DNA of 64,000 bases, from contig JAXDDX010000013.1 in assembly GCA_034670405.1 (NCBI GenBank), forward strand, positions 1 through 64,000. The letters run 5' to 3'. Both the position numbers and the translations under genes were made by a program. This DNA comes from Hoplostethus atlanticus (taxonomy: Eukaryota > Chordata > Actinopteri > Trachichthyiformes > Trachichthyidae). Positions 1 to 9,977 of the stretch are shown here, one piece after another (position 1 is the first letter of the stretch; each line of letters opens with the position of its first letter). The notes beneath the pieces were generated by a model. It saw nothing but the letters and a program-made list of their open reading frames with translations, did no database searches and was not told the DNA's origin.

Positions 1-110
1 CATGCTTGAAGCACTGTCTTGAGCCTGGAAAGGAAAGCAATATTCAAATGTAAAGTCAAATGAGCTTTTTCTACCTGCCTTTTCCCCATTGTCTGTCAGG
101 CACACAAGCG

Positions 111-154
<44 letters not shown>

Positions 155-719
155 AACGATGATTTTGCATCTTTCAGGTGCACATTTACTAAACACTTAA
201 ACGTATATGGGTCATTCCTGTTATGCAGCAACATTTTGGCCTCATAACGTTTGGGGGGAAAAAATGATAGATCTTTCATGTTTTTTGCATTATATAAGAA
301 TAGTGACATGTAGGCACTCAAATAATTATGGGTGGGTTGTTAAGACATGGACTGTGAAGGTACGCCACCCTGTTATCACAAAATGTTAATAATGTAAATG
401 TTTAACAATATTAAGATTTTCTCAGATATTCTGTGTCCCTTATTCCATCACATTATTTTTTGTTCTTCAAATAATAATAAAACAATTATTGATGAGAGAA
501 TGTGTCTTGTCTATTTAGAACGGCACTTTTTTTCCCCCTCCCAAAATTGTAAATGATAACAGAATTTTGCACCAAAAATAAGTGTGCTGTTAATCCTCTT
601 CATCTCTTCGAATTAACACAAAAACATGAAAAACATTCAACTTTGTTCTCAAATTATTATTTAAAAAAACCTGTCTAACAGGGTGGAACTTGAATAACAG
701 GGTGGGACAGAACCTAGCT
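1..719. repeat. FUT-array downstream module, copy A
   Basis: This stretch matches 19348-20057 almost base for base, and a shortened version lies at 27078-27490. In both other places it directly follows a fucosyltransferase coding exon, so a FUT copy probably ends just left of this window. It holds an (ATT)n run at about 112-152 and short ACAGGGTGG-type motifs near 680-710. The 60-codon ORF it contains is the same in copies A and B and has no recognisable domain, so I do not call it a gene. Confidence 0.85.
112..152. repeat. (ATT)n microsatellite
   Basis: Uninterrupted ATT repeat. The same tract is shorter in the duplicate near 19465-19486, so it has changed length since the duplication. Confidence 0.95.
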
Positions 720-915
720 AATGTGGTGGAAATCTGAGAATAAAGATACTTTCAAGAGATCAGAGTTGTCTTTGTAATTATTTAATAAGCTTGTTGCAAC
801 AAGGATCAAACAATACAGAGCACAGAGTGGTCTGTCAGAGTTCGACACAGAGAGTCGAGCATGACAGGTTTTTATAGTATGCAGTGTCAAAGGGGGGTCA
901 AAAGTTGAAACTCAA
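720..915 (-). mobile_element. LTR-like fragment replacing duplicated sequence
   Basis: Between the shared stretches 1-719 and 916 onward, copy A carries about 195 bp that copy B lacks; copy B has about 690 bp of different sequence (20058-20743) here. Read on the minus strand, the fragment has a TATA-like CTATAAAAACC and a downstream TATTAAATAATT stretch, the layout of an LTR promoter followed by an R/U5 region. No clean ends or target duplication are visible, so LTR origin is an inference. Confidence 0.35.
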
Positions 916-1218
916 CTTAAAAATAGAGAGTGTGTCAAAGAATTTATTGCACCTAATAAATTACAAATTTATAGAAAATCCTCAGATTTGAGGGTGCTTT
1001 CCATTATTTCTTTATAAATGCTAAGCCTTTCCATTGCCACCTCACTCACACTTTGTTGGAGATTAAGGCCAAACAGTTCCAATTCACTGTCAAAAAAGAA
1101 AAGAAAACTGGTGCTGCTGGAGGTGGTGCAGGGGGTGGTGCAGGGAGTGGTGCTGCTGCAGATGGTGCAGGGAGTGGTGCTGCTGGAGGTCCAGGTAGTG
1201 GTGTTGGGGATGGTGCTG

Positions 1219-2134
1219 CACTGTAAAATATGATAGCCCCATTAAGTTATGTGAACTTATTTCTTCTCTTTAATTCCACTTGTCATGACAAGTTTTGGAT
1301 ATTGAACTCAAGTTTATAAGTTTTGTTAAATGTTAAACTTAAAGTTATCCATTGACTTGACTAATTGTGAGTTTTGTCCGGGTTGTCAACGTTCATTTAA
1401 CTTATGTCTGTAAGTTATAAGTTGAAAAAAGGGAAACGGGAATGGGGGGGGCGGCGGTGTCCTGGGGAGGCCCCGCCTTTGGTTTCCCAGCATGCATTGG
1501 GAGACTGTTAACTTTGCCATTGTCTGTTGTTGTTCTTGTTCATGCAAATAATTCATGTTCATGGAGATAATGTTTTGCAGGGATTTGTTTGTTTATGTTC
1601 TTTATTTTAGTTGGAAAGCTTGTTGGTTGGTGGTGGTTGACACCATGGGTGTGGTTCATAGTGGGGGAGCTGACCTGCCTACCATTTCAGTCAAAATGTT
1701 GGTATTACAATTGCTGCATGCTGCTATCAAAGCTAGCTATGCACTTGTGAGGTGACTGCACTCACAGATGACACACTAGAATCAGCTTTAGGGTTAACTT
1801 AAAGCTGGTTCTAGTGTGTCATCTGTGAGTGAAATAACCTCAACTCACCACACTATCAATGTGTACAAAAATAAACATCTTTAGTCTAAGTATTGCATTC
1901 ACTCACTCTTGACAAGATAAAGCAAGTTTTCTTGTATGGATAATGTAACATAGTTAGTTGTTTTAACTCAGAGTATCAAGTTTAAACAACAAATGACCAT
2001 TAGTTAAACAACTTGTATAACTTAACTTTGTGAGTTGAAACAAAGCTTATCTTCAAGTTGAGTTTACTCACGTTTTTAAGGCAGCAGGTGAACTTTTGTT
2101 TCTAAGTTTAACCTACTTGAAATGTATTACAGTG
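1219..2134. mobile_element. CACTG-ended non-autonomous DNA transposon
   Basis: The element begins CACTGTAA and ends with its inverse TTACAGTG. The duplicate at about 21048 has no insertion: its flanks join across a single TG, which is doubled here, giving a 2-bp target duplication. The 916 bp encode no transposase. They contain many AAGTTAT/AACTTA-type subterminal motifs and a central 32-bp hairpin. The CACTG ends suggest the CACTA (EnSpm/CMC) group, but the short TIR makes that tentative. Confidence 0.75.
1759..1831. repeat. 32-bp near-perfect hairpin
   Basis: Bases 1759-1790 and 1800-1831 are reverse complements with one mismatch (which would be a G:U pair in RNA), around a 9-nt loop. The hairpin lies in the interior of the CACTG-ended element rather than at its ends. 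Confidence 0.95.
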
Positions 2135-2846
2135 TGGGGGTCCTGTGTCTGATGTGTAAAATAAATCCTGCTTTTTGGTTTACAGTTACTCCACATTTGA
2201 AGCAATGGTAATGGGTTGATGCCTTGCAACCCAAATTATCATCTGTACACCCGTTTCCCTAGAACACATGACGGAACACATATGTTTCAGATTTTAAAAC
2301 ATTAAGAGAGAGAGAGAGACCAAGACTGGGAGAACACAAGACTACATACACTAGGGAGAGAAGGAAAACAAGGAACAGAATAACTTATAACAAAACAGGG
2401 CAAAACCATGACAAACAGGATAGTAAATACAGATGTGCGCATTGGCACAGTCATTCCAACATTTTAAATCTAGGTCTACAACTAAGCTTCAATAATGTGA
2501 ACTTTACACACCTGCATGAATGACCACATGTTTCCGGTGACCCAAAATATGGGCCTTTGCACGGGCCACAGACCTGGTCTGAAATTCAGCCCGACTGCAA
2601 AAGGGACAATGAAATAAATCATTGTCTGCAATTGCAGTCGGATTTGATGAGGCGTCTGTTATTATTGTTGGATGCATCTAAAATTAAAACAACAAAACAT
2701 CATTACAGACAGAAGTCTTTAGAACATAAATAGGCTACTATACTTTATATAGGCTAAGTTGCAACCAAACTCATTGGGTGAGATAATTTGGGGTTGTGCA
2801 TGGCTCTTGACATATTCAAAAAATCAATAAATAAAAATACCAATTT
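2135..2846. repeat. Duplicated unit continues (copy A)
   Basis: Matches 21049-21760 with few differences, including an (AG)n tract near 2305 and the zinc-finger-like exon at about 2514-2677. The similarity stops at the retrovirus insertion and resumes at 6923. Apart from that exon I see no gene. Confidence 0.8.
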
Positions 2847-2851
2847 ATTAC

Positions 2852-3259
2852 TGTTGGATATTAAACATTTCTAAACACATCCTCTGAACGTTTGACCCTC
2901 GAATATAGCTTACTTGCATTCTATTAATATCTTGATGTTGCTGTGCAGATTAGTGAAAGTCTGCCATCACAGGACGCTGTGGTGAGCAGACTCAGACAGG
3001 TACAGGGATTCTCAGAAATGCGGGGCTAAAACCCTGCCTGCATGATTGCTCAATATCCTGTTCTGAAGAATCAGTTCTGAAAGTTGTGTGTTCAACTCTA
3101 TATAACCCCTGTGCAAGTGTGAATAAAATCAGAACCTTGCTGACACGCAAATTGCTTGTTGTTGTCACTTTGTTCTCCGAGCTCGTGCTTGACAACCTTC
3201 AATCACAGGACAGAGACACAGGACGCAGAGCCAGTGCAGAGCCTCAAGAGTTTCCAACA
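2852..3259 (+). repeat. 5' LTR of the endogenous retrovirus
   Basis: Begins TG and ends CA, 408 bp. It has a TATATAA box at 3099-3105 and an AATAAA at 3122-3127, only about 20 bp apart, then a U5-like stretch. The primer binding site follows after 3 nt. Its end, TTCCAACA, shares CAACA with the truncated 3' end of the element. Confidence 0.8.
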
Positions 3260-3262
3260 ATC

Positions 3263-3280
3263 TGGTGTCAGAAGTGGGAT
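3263..3280 (+). promoter_or_regulatory. Primer binding site, tRNA-Leu type
   Basis: TGGTGTCAGAAGTGGGAT matches the complement of the 3' end of a leucine tRNA (CAA anticodon type) as I know that tRNA. It sits three bases after the LTR end, as expected. Confidence 0.75.
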
Positions 3281-3579
3281 CCTGGACAGAGCTAAGTCTT
3301 GTTTTACTCGCAAGCTCTTGCCTCTCTCCGGGATGCCCAAATTTAGTTGAACTCGTTCTGCTAGGGTATTGCCCGCCTGGGTGGTGTTTCCCCAGGTATG
3401 TTGTAAGACCTGTGTGGTGTTTCCCCAGGCATACACAGTATGTCAGGCATACTGAAAGTCCTGAGAGTGGTTCTCCAGGCATAACCAAAGTGAATTGTTA
3501 GTATAGCTACAATTGCACTAAAATCTGGCTGGCGTCCTACAGTGTTTTTCTTGTTGATTGATTGTTGTTGGTGTTGGAA

Positions 3580-5472
3580 ATGGGAAAGTCACAGAGTAAG
3601 CAAGTCAAATTACAAAATGTGATTAAATACAAGGGCTCTTCTGATGTTCCAAAAGGAGCCAGGGGTAAATATTCCTACAATCTAGCCACACCACCTGCAA
3701 ATACTGAGACTCCAATTGAGTTTGTTCAAAACAGATTGGGTGGGTTTTACGCTCAGCCGTTCTCAGACAATTTGGCAGGCTGGACTGAGGGAATAGGATC
3801 CCAGTTGTCAAATCCTTGGCCACGCAAAGGGTCATTTGATGATTATCATGTTGGCTTAGCCCAAAGATGTATGGATCAAGATTTTGGGGATCCTAATTGG
3901 GATTACAAGTACATGAATGAGGCTTTGGCTGGATGGCTGAAATTGAAGCCCCTTTGGGACAAAGCGCATCCAGCACCAAGACCTCCATTACCTAAACCAG
4001 TGGCTCAATTACCACCTCCAATTCTGGTGTTGCCAGAACGAAAAGTCCTTAAACCAGTACCTCAGAGGCCCCCACCATCCGCTCCTAAGCAGTTGGTAAT
4101 GGCTCAGACTGTTGTGAGAGGTGATAGTAGTGATGAGGAAGACATACTAGGAGCTATGGGTGCTACTATTGTGTATCCTGATTTGACAAAACTTAAGGCT
4201 GATTCAGAATCAGGCTCTAAGATGACTCTTAGATCCTCTATTAAAGGAGGACAACATCCTCCGACAGAACCTCCAGAACCTAAACCTGATAATTATGCTA
4301 AAGCATTTGCAAAAGAAGAAAAAGTACAGGGTGCATATCCCTTTATGACTGTTGGAGAGCAAGTGATTGTGAAGGGTCCTAGACTAGAAGATATGCAGGG
4401 CATATGTCAAAGGGCACCAGACCCACTGTGCAGTCCTACAAAATATGTGTCATATTTGCTATCCATTTCAGCATATGTGCAATTTACTGGAAGGGATTGG
4501 AGATATTTGCTGACTAATACAGTTCCAAGTCTGAATCATGGCAACATCATTGAACACATCCCTAGTCTGAAGGAAGGGAATGATGACACCTCTGGTGGGG
4601 TGAAGGGTTATTTTTGGGCTCAGGAAGACTCAATAGACAAACTGCTAACCGAGGTCAGGGATTATTTGGACACCCTGCAGTCTTGTAGGAAGGATTTGTC
4701 ACACGCAGTAAGTTGCGTACAGGCTGAAGGCGAGCCAGTGACTACATTTGTGCAAAGGTTCATGAATACTTGGAGAAATGAATGGAGATTTACTCAAGAT
4801 CTGAGGCAGATTAATGACCTAGTGGTACCACTACCTCCCATTGTGCCAGATGTGACTTCTATATTAACAGCTATCCCAGCAGAGCATGCGTGGTTTACTG
4901 TTGTAGATTTGACCTCAGCCTTTTTCAGCATCCCCGTACATCCAGACACGCGGCCCCTGTTTGCATTTACGTATAGGCAGAAGCAATACACGTGGACTAG
5001 GCTCCCACAGGGCTACGTTGACTCCCCTGCTGCATTTGCTATGGTGGTACGGACTATGTTGGCGTCCTTCGTTCCTCCCCCGGGATGTACGTTGATCCAA
5101 TACGTGGATGACCTGTTGTTGACTGGTATAGACGCTGACACATGTCAAACAGCCTCTGTAATGTTAATGAAACATCTACATATGTGTGGACATAAGGCAT
5201 CTCTTTCCAAGCTGCAATGGTGCAGGAAGGAAGTGAAATATCTGGGTTTCATGCTGACCAAAGGACAAAGAGTGTTGTCTGCTGACAGAGTAATGGCTAT
5301 ACAAGAGGTCCCTCCACCAAACACAAAGAAGCAAATGTTGAGTTTTCTGGGAATGGTGGGCTATTGTCGCCAGTGGATACCTGACTGTTCCCACCATGAC
5401 AAAATACTGCGAGCATGCACTCTGATAGAGTGGTGTGGGATAAAGAAATGGCAAATCCTTTCTCCACATTAA
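3580..5472 (+). pseudogene. Retroviral gag fused in frame to reverse transcriptase
   Basis: One open frame runs from 3562; the likely gag start is the second Met at 3580, whose MGKSQSK context is an N-myristoylation signal. A proline-rich matrix/linker (about residues 135-180) and capsid-like sequence follow, up to residue ~400. Then, without a stop, the frame enters the RT palm at WRFTQDLRQIN. Nucleocapsid, protease and the RT N-terminus are missing, so a deletion joined gag to pol in frame. RT retains LPQGY and the catalytic YVDD motif. The frame ends at 5472 after a frameshift in the RT connection region; the proper frame continues as fragments from about 5415. Non-functional remnant. Confidence 0.85.
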
Positions 5473-5535
5473 AACAATCATTGTGCTCTGCTCCGGCCCT
5501 GGGGCTGCCAAACTACGCACTTCCTTTTCATCTGT

Positions 5536-6717
5536 ATGTCTCTGAAGATGGTGCAACAGCCACTGCGGTGTCGCCCTTGCGCTTTTCAATCGAAGACGCT
5601 TCCTGTGGTGGTTCAAGGCATGCCTGCATGCTTGCGGGCGGTTGCAGCGTGTGTCATGATGGTGGAGGATGCTCAGAGGCTTGTGTTGTCACATCCCCTC
5701 ACATTACACGCTTCCCATCAAGTGGGAACAATTTTGAATAATTTGTCATCACAGCATATGACGGCACAAAGACGTAGTGGGTATGAGGCAACGCTCACGG
5801 CCACACAAGGGTTAACAATCATTACAACACCTGGCTCTAATCCAGCATTGCTATTGCAGCGTATGTTAATGGCCACAAAAGAGGGCGGGGTTTCCCCCTC
5901 ACATGACTGTATCCAGGAACTAACTGTAAATGCATCAGCCAGACCAGACTTGCAATCCACTCCATTAGATGAAGGCAGGAAGTTGTATGTAGATGGGTCA
6001 TGCTCACACCCTTCTGATGATGTCTATCTCTGTGGTTATGCAGTCTGTGAGTTACCAGACATAGTACATGAGGCTTCCTCTTTGAACATGCTGTCTGCGC
6101 AGCAGGCTGAATTAACTGCAATTATAAGGGCTTGCCAGCTATTCCCTGATCAACCACTGACAATTTATACCGATTCTCGCTATGCCTTCGGGGTGGCTCA
6201 TGATTTTGGTAAATTATGGCAGGAAAGAGGTTTTATTTCTGCCTCAGGCAAACCTATAGCCAATGGTCATCTGGTCACCACACTGTTGCAAGCCCTACAT
6301 CTACCTTCTGCCTTGGCTATAGTGAAGGTCAAGGGTCATAATACAGACTCATCAGAAGAAAGACACGGTAATGACCTAGCTGACGAAGTTGCTAAATATG
6401 CTGCAGCCAATTTGCCAGTGATACATCCTCCTGATCAAATAAATACAGCCATGTTCCAAATGCCTTACACCCAAGACCACGTGGATCTTGCCCTAATTCA
6501 GTCAGCGGCCAGTGCAGCTGACCTTGCATTTTGGGCCACTCAAAACGTGACCCCCGGTACTGATGGCATCCTACGCTCCGGCACGGACTTAGTAGCCATA
6601 CCTGCGGCCACTCTCCTGTTAATTGTCCGACATTTTCATGCCATTTCCCATATCGGACAAAGGGGGGTGAGAGAGATGATTCAAAAACGATTTTGTGCTA
6701 TAAACATTGGGAGTTAA
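5536..6717 (+). pseudogene. Retroviral RNase H and integrase zinc-binding fragment
   Basis: Second pol fragment, in another frame from the RT part, so at least two frameshifts separate them between about 5400 and 5600. The RNase H domain is clear: YVDGS opens it, followed by the AQQAELTAI helix, YTDSRYAF and a late KGHN...GNDLADEVAK segment, giving the usual D-E-D-D acid set. Downstream, HFHAISHIGQRG is the start of the integrase HHCC zinc-binding domain. A stop at 6715-6717 breaks it. Confidence 0.85.
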
Positions 6718-6772
6718 CGTAGGAAAATCAACTGCCAAACACGAAGCATTACCTCCACCTAGCGGTCCCTTC

Positions 6773-6917
6773 TAAGCATTACAGATTGATTTCACGCACA
6801 TGCCCCAAAAGGGCCAGATAAAATATGCTCGTAATAGTGGATCAGTTCTCAAAATGGGTTGAAGCATTCCCATGCGCAAAAGAAAATGCTAGAACAGTAG
6901 TAAAACTTCTTGCAACA
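6773..6917 (+). pseudogene. Integrase catalytic core remnant
   Basis: After the stop at 6717 the integrase core can still be read in shifted frames: an IDFTHMP stretch, then VDQFSKWVEAFP, the region holding the first catalytic Asp residues. It is cut off at 6917, where the target duplication and host sequence begin. The distal acidic residue and C-terminal domain are absent. Confidence 0.75.
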
Positions 6918-6922
6918 ATTAC

Positions 6923-7150
6923 ACAGACCCAATGAGATCGAGACCTGTTGTCCACGTTTGCCTTGTTTCTCCCCCACCCCAATGGGTCACAGTACTGGAA
7001 ACAAAATGCATGCAAGATTCTTGCTGTACAGGAACAGGACTTCCAGGAACTAAAGGGCACAAAGAGGTTTGCTAAACATATTACAGTTATTAGTTAAAAC
7101 ATGCCTTGCGGCATTGTCCTTTGAGTTATTAGTTCAAACAATAACTCAAA
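6923..7150. repeat. Duplicated unit between retrovirus and Academ-like element
   Basis: Resumes the duplicated sequence (compare 21761-21806, 22371-22420 and 24261-24354). It contains a local oddity at about 7107-7132: a short inverted copy of the neighbouring AACTCAAAGGACAATGC region, inserted between two copies of TTATTAGTT. No gene. Confidence 0.7.
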
Positions 7151-7556
7151 TAGTGGAGCAGATAAGCTCGTATATGGAAGGTATTGTGCGTTTTATGACT
7201 AAAGCATGAAACTTTCTCCAGTGTTTCTAAAAACCATGAAGTTTATTTTCAGACGTGGAGGCATTTCAGATTAAATTTCTTTCACTTTTTCACAGGCATA
7301 AAGGCGGTATACATCAATTATGTTTTATTTTTACACTCTTATTACACATAGATTGCACAGAACTGCTGTAAACTCTGTTTTAATAAAGTAAAACATAAAC
7401 AAATGTTTAAAAACACCCTCCCCACACACACACACACACAAAAAAAAAAAAGTGGACTTCACACAAGGTAGATTTAACGTGGTAAATTTGACTGAGCAAT
7501 GTTGTTGTCATGTCGACATTATCAGTTCAGTATGGTCATGTGTGTCCTTTCTAAGC

Positions 7557-9977
7557 CTAGCAGTCTCCTGAGCATGAGCAAAGGGCAGTGCACTTGAGGG
7601 CAGCCTTTTTGCACTTGCAGCGCGTCGTACACCCTTTCTTGCAGCCACAATGGATAAGTTCGTAGCAGCTCTGTGAGGCTTCTGGAAGGGTGGTCCACAG
7701 TGGCTGCCATCCCGTTGCTTCCTTCACCCAGCCCCAATCAGAAGGGCTTGGCAGCTCAGGTTCAGGTACTAAAGCGTTGCTCCAGACATTGGCCTGATAG
7801 GTGGCCCGCTTAATGTGTTGCTCTAGTGCAGCCTTTGTGGGTGGGATGTTCTCCAGAGCTCTGGATTTCTGAGTGAAGAGCTGTTTTCTTGCTTCATTCA
7901 CCTCCATGGTGTCGCTCGTCCTATCGTACATCAGCACCACAAAGCGCTCCAACAGTGACTTGGACAGCTCACTCACATCACCTGGCATCTGCATGAGCTC
8001 ATTGAAGGCCTCGGTCACTTCAGGGAAAGCCTTCCAAGTCTCCCATGCAGTTTTCTTTCCTCTTCCAGCAAATGCTGACACTGTGTCACATCCTGTAAGT
8101 GCGTGGAACAATGGGAGAGTGGCACAGGTACTTGGATCCAGCTTGTTGGCCACTTCATGAACCCCAATGTATCTGAAGCTGGTGCCTGTACCAAGAGCAA
8201 TCCACATTTCCTCTGGCTCGATCTTCCTAAACATGGCCACGGCCAGGACAACAATGTCAGTGTCTACAGTACGAATAGTCACCTTCTTGCAACCCTTCTG
8301 AACAGCATCTGACACATGCAGAAGCAAGCGTGTGTCTGCTTCCTCGTGAGAACATGGAGTGAGGTTTGTCAAGTCAGACTGGGCAGGAGAGCAGAGCACC
8401 ATCTTCCCATGAGTTGCGTAGACTTCTTTTCCATCATCTACTGGGACACAAGTGACTTGCTGGGAGAGGAATCCAAACAATTCTGTTTTGTTCCCATCAA
8501 CACACAGGAAGTCTTTCCAGTGCTTTGGCAGTGCAGTGGTTGGAATCACCCGTCTCCTGATTCCCTTCCCTCTCTTCTGTCGGGTGGTGCCTTTCAGACT
8601 GTCTGGGATGTAGACATCCCAGATAATATCAAGACGGCTCGTTTTCTCAAGCTGGGATTTTGCATACGGCACAAAGACACTGTCTGCATAGTCCTGGAAG
8701 GTCTTTGCTGTACCAGGATTCAGCATCTGGACCATAGCTGCACCATCAAGGAACACAGCATCAACCACAGGAGCAGGTTGTGAGTCAGTGTCATCAGTCT
8801 TTATGTAGTGCAAGAGATCTGCTTTTGTACCAAGTCGCATCTTCCCTCCCTGAGACAAAGATGGTGGTACCGCCTGGTTTTCGTGGCTGAAGAATTGATC
8901 CAGATTGCCATCACGTATTTGGCAAGCCACATACAGCCGTGAGAAGAGATTGCAATCACGCTTCAGTGCTTCAAGTTGTATCTTCTGCTTTGACTGTGTT
9001 TTCACTGGCAGGTGGCTGAAGAGAGGCATCTTGTTCTTCGGCAGGGTGTCTGTGACTGGCTTTGTCCGCTGCTCCAGCCGTTCTTCCACAAAGGTCTTGT
9101 ACTGTTGTGCACCCAAGGACTCCATCTTCCTCACTGTGTCTGCAACTGATGAATCCATGATATCTTTGGAGTCAAGCACCAGAAGATCGTGACTCTCTTC
9201 AAGAAACGGGTTCCCCATCTCTTCGATCACTGCTGTGAGGGACCTAACATGCTTCACAAAGGCTTCTTGCACTGCTGGCTGCTGCTCATGGTGGCGGTTT
9301 TCACTTTGTGGGGAGCTTACATTCTCAAATTCTGTAGTCATTCTGGAAATTTCTGGACCTGCCACCATCCAGCGTCGCAGCGCCCCAGGATTCTCTGTCA
9401 GGCCAACTGCTCCACCAGATCCTTTGATGAGTGCATTGTTCTGTTCATGGCAGTGGTCAATTGCTATGGCCGAGAACTTGTTGCTTGTTTTATTCACAAC
9501 AAACTTCCCGGCACGGAATTCTTCCAGGATTGCTGGGTGTTTCTCAGAGAGGACCATCATGTCACGAACATGTACTGAGAGCCACCTGGAGTAGTGAGTG
9601 TGATCCAGAGCAAACATCCAGGGTAGGAGCTGTGTGAGGGTTTCCACATAGAGCTGAAAGTTGCCCTCTCGCAGTGATCTGATGTACATGAGCATGAGGA
9701 CCTCGAGTGATAGGGTTTTTAGCCAGTAGTCGAAATTAACACTTTCTCGCTGTAGGCACCATTCTTCAAGTGTTGGAGGGACTGCTTCAGATGTGCAGTG
9801 CTCATTGTAGGCCTGGTGAAGTAGCTTGTACAGGCTAGCAGCTGTAACTTGGTGGGCATGGCGGGTCTTGGTCACGTGGCTGGCATGGATGAAAGAATCT
9901 GCAGTGCCGGGGCTTGCGATCTCAGCCTGCACCAGAGCATTTGTCCATCCACTGTCTTCAAGCCAGTCCCCCAGGAG
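7557..9977 (-). CDS. Transposon protein: XPG/FEN1-like nuclease with C-terminal CXC cysteine cluster (3' exon)
   Basis: Large open 3' exon of 807 codons. The acceptor TTGCAG lies at 9978-9983, and the exon joins the LLGDWLEDSGW stretch to the upstream exon ending at 10174. Numbered on the 810-aa frame, VFLDGAAMV (D415), IIWDVY (D458), EEADTR (E550, D552), DTD (D576, D578) and TGCDTVS followed by GRGKK (D635) follow the order of acidic residues in FEN1/XPG nucleases. The C-terminus has C781-x-C783-x3-C787-x3-C791-x-C793-x6-C800-x3-C804-x-C806-x3-C810, a tesmin/TSO1-like pattern. An expected role is DNA cleavage and binding during transposition. Vertebrate and invertebrate genomes carry many relatives annotated only as uncharacterised proteins. 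The upstream coding part is damaged, so a full protein is unlikely. Confidence 0.8.
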   Translation of the reverse strand, partial: LLGDWLEDSGWTNALVQAEIASPGTADSFIHASHVTKTRHAHQVTAASLYKLLHQAYNEHCTSEAVPPTLEEWCLQRESVNFDYWLKTLSLEVLMLMYIRSLREGNFQLYVETLTQLLPWMFALDHTHYSRWLSVHVRDMMVLSEKHPAILEEFRAGKFVVNKTSNKFSAIAIDHCHEQNNALIKGSGGAVGLTENPGALRRWMVAGPEISRMTTEFENVSSPQSENRHHEQQPAVQEAFVKHVRSLTAVIEEMGNPFLEESHDLLVLDSKDIMDSSVADTVRKMESLGAQQYKTFVEERLEQRTKPVTDTLPKNKMPLFSHLPVKTQSKQKIQLEALKRDCNLFSRLYVACQIRDGNLDQFFSHENQAVPPSLSQGGKMRLGTKADLLHYIKTDDTDSQPAPVVDAVFLDGAAMVQMLNPGTAKTFQDYADSVFVPYAKSQLEKTSRLDIIWDVYIPDSLKGTTRQKRGKGIRRRVIPTTALPKHWKDFLCVDGNKTELFGFLSQQVTCVPVDDGKEVYATHGKMVLCSPAQSDLTNLTPCSHEEADTRLLLHVSDAVQKGCKKVTIRTVDTDIVVLAVAMFRKIEPEEMWIALGTGTSFRYIGVHEVANKLDPSTCATLPLFHALTGCDTVSAFAGRGKKTAWETWKAFPEVTEAFNELMQMPGDVSELSKSLLERFVVLMYDRTSDTMEVNEARKQLFTQKSRALENIPPTKAALEQHIKRATYQANVWSNALVPEPELPSPSDWGWVKEATGWQPLWTTLPEASQSCYELIHCGCKKGCTTRCKCKKAALKCTALCSCSGDC

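Larger units (their letters stand above)
969..2677 (-). pseudogene. C2H2-like small gene, copy 1, split by a transposon
   Basis: This is the duplicate of the minus-strand two-exon ORF at 20799-21586. The exon with the first zinc-finger-like motif runs from 2677 to about 2514. The second exon begins near 2224 and is cut by the 916-bp insertion at 1219-2134, after the second finger and inside the Thr/Ser-rich linker. The remainder continues to a stop at 969-971, with a minus-strand AATAAA just beyond. The insertion disrupts the reading frame, so this copy should not encode the same protein. Confidence 0.4.
2852..6917 (+). mobile_element. Endogenous retrovirus, 5' LTR to integrase, 3' part deleted
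   Basis: A 4066-bp provirus remnant flanked by a 5-bp target duplication ATTAC (2847-2851 and 6918-6922); the duplicate near 21755-21761 carries a single ATTAC and no insertion. The order is 5' LTR, leucine-tRNA primer site, gag, reverse transcriptase, RNase H and the start of integrase. There is no env and no complete 3' LTR: the element ends in CAACA inside the integrase region, next to the target duplication. Gag is fused in frame to the middle of RT, and pol is broken by at least two frameshifts and further breaks in integrase. It cannot encode a working virus. Group: gamma/epsilon-like by gag myristoylation motif and pol order; not certain. Confidence 0.9.

Noticed and set aside
3086..3501. 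Small ORFs in the retroviral LTR and leader
   Set aside because: They cross the TATA box, polyA signal and primer site; expected noncoding.
8316..9637. Plus-strand ORFs up to 155 codons
   Set aside because: Shadows of the minus-strand transposon exon, no recognisable domains.
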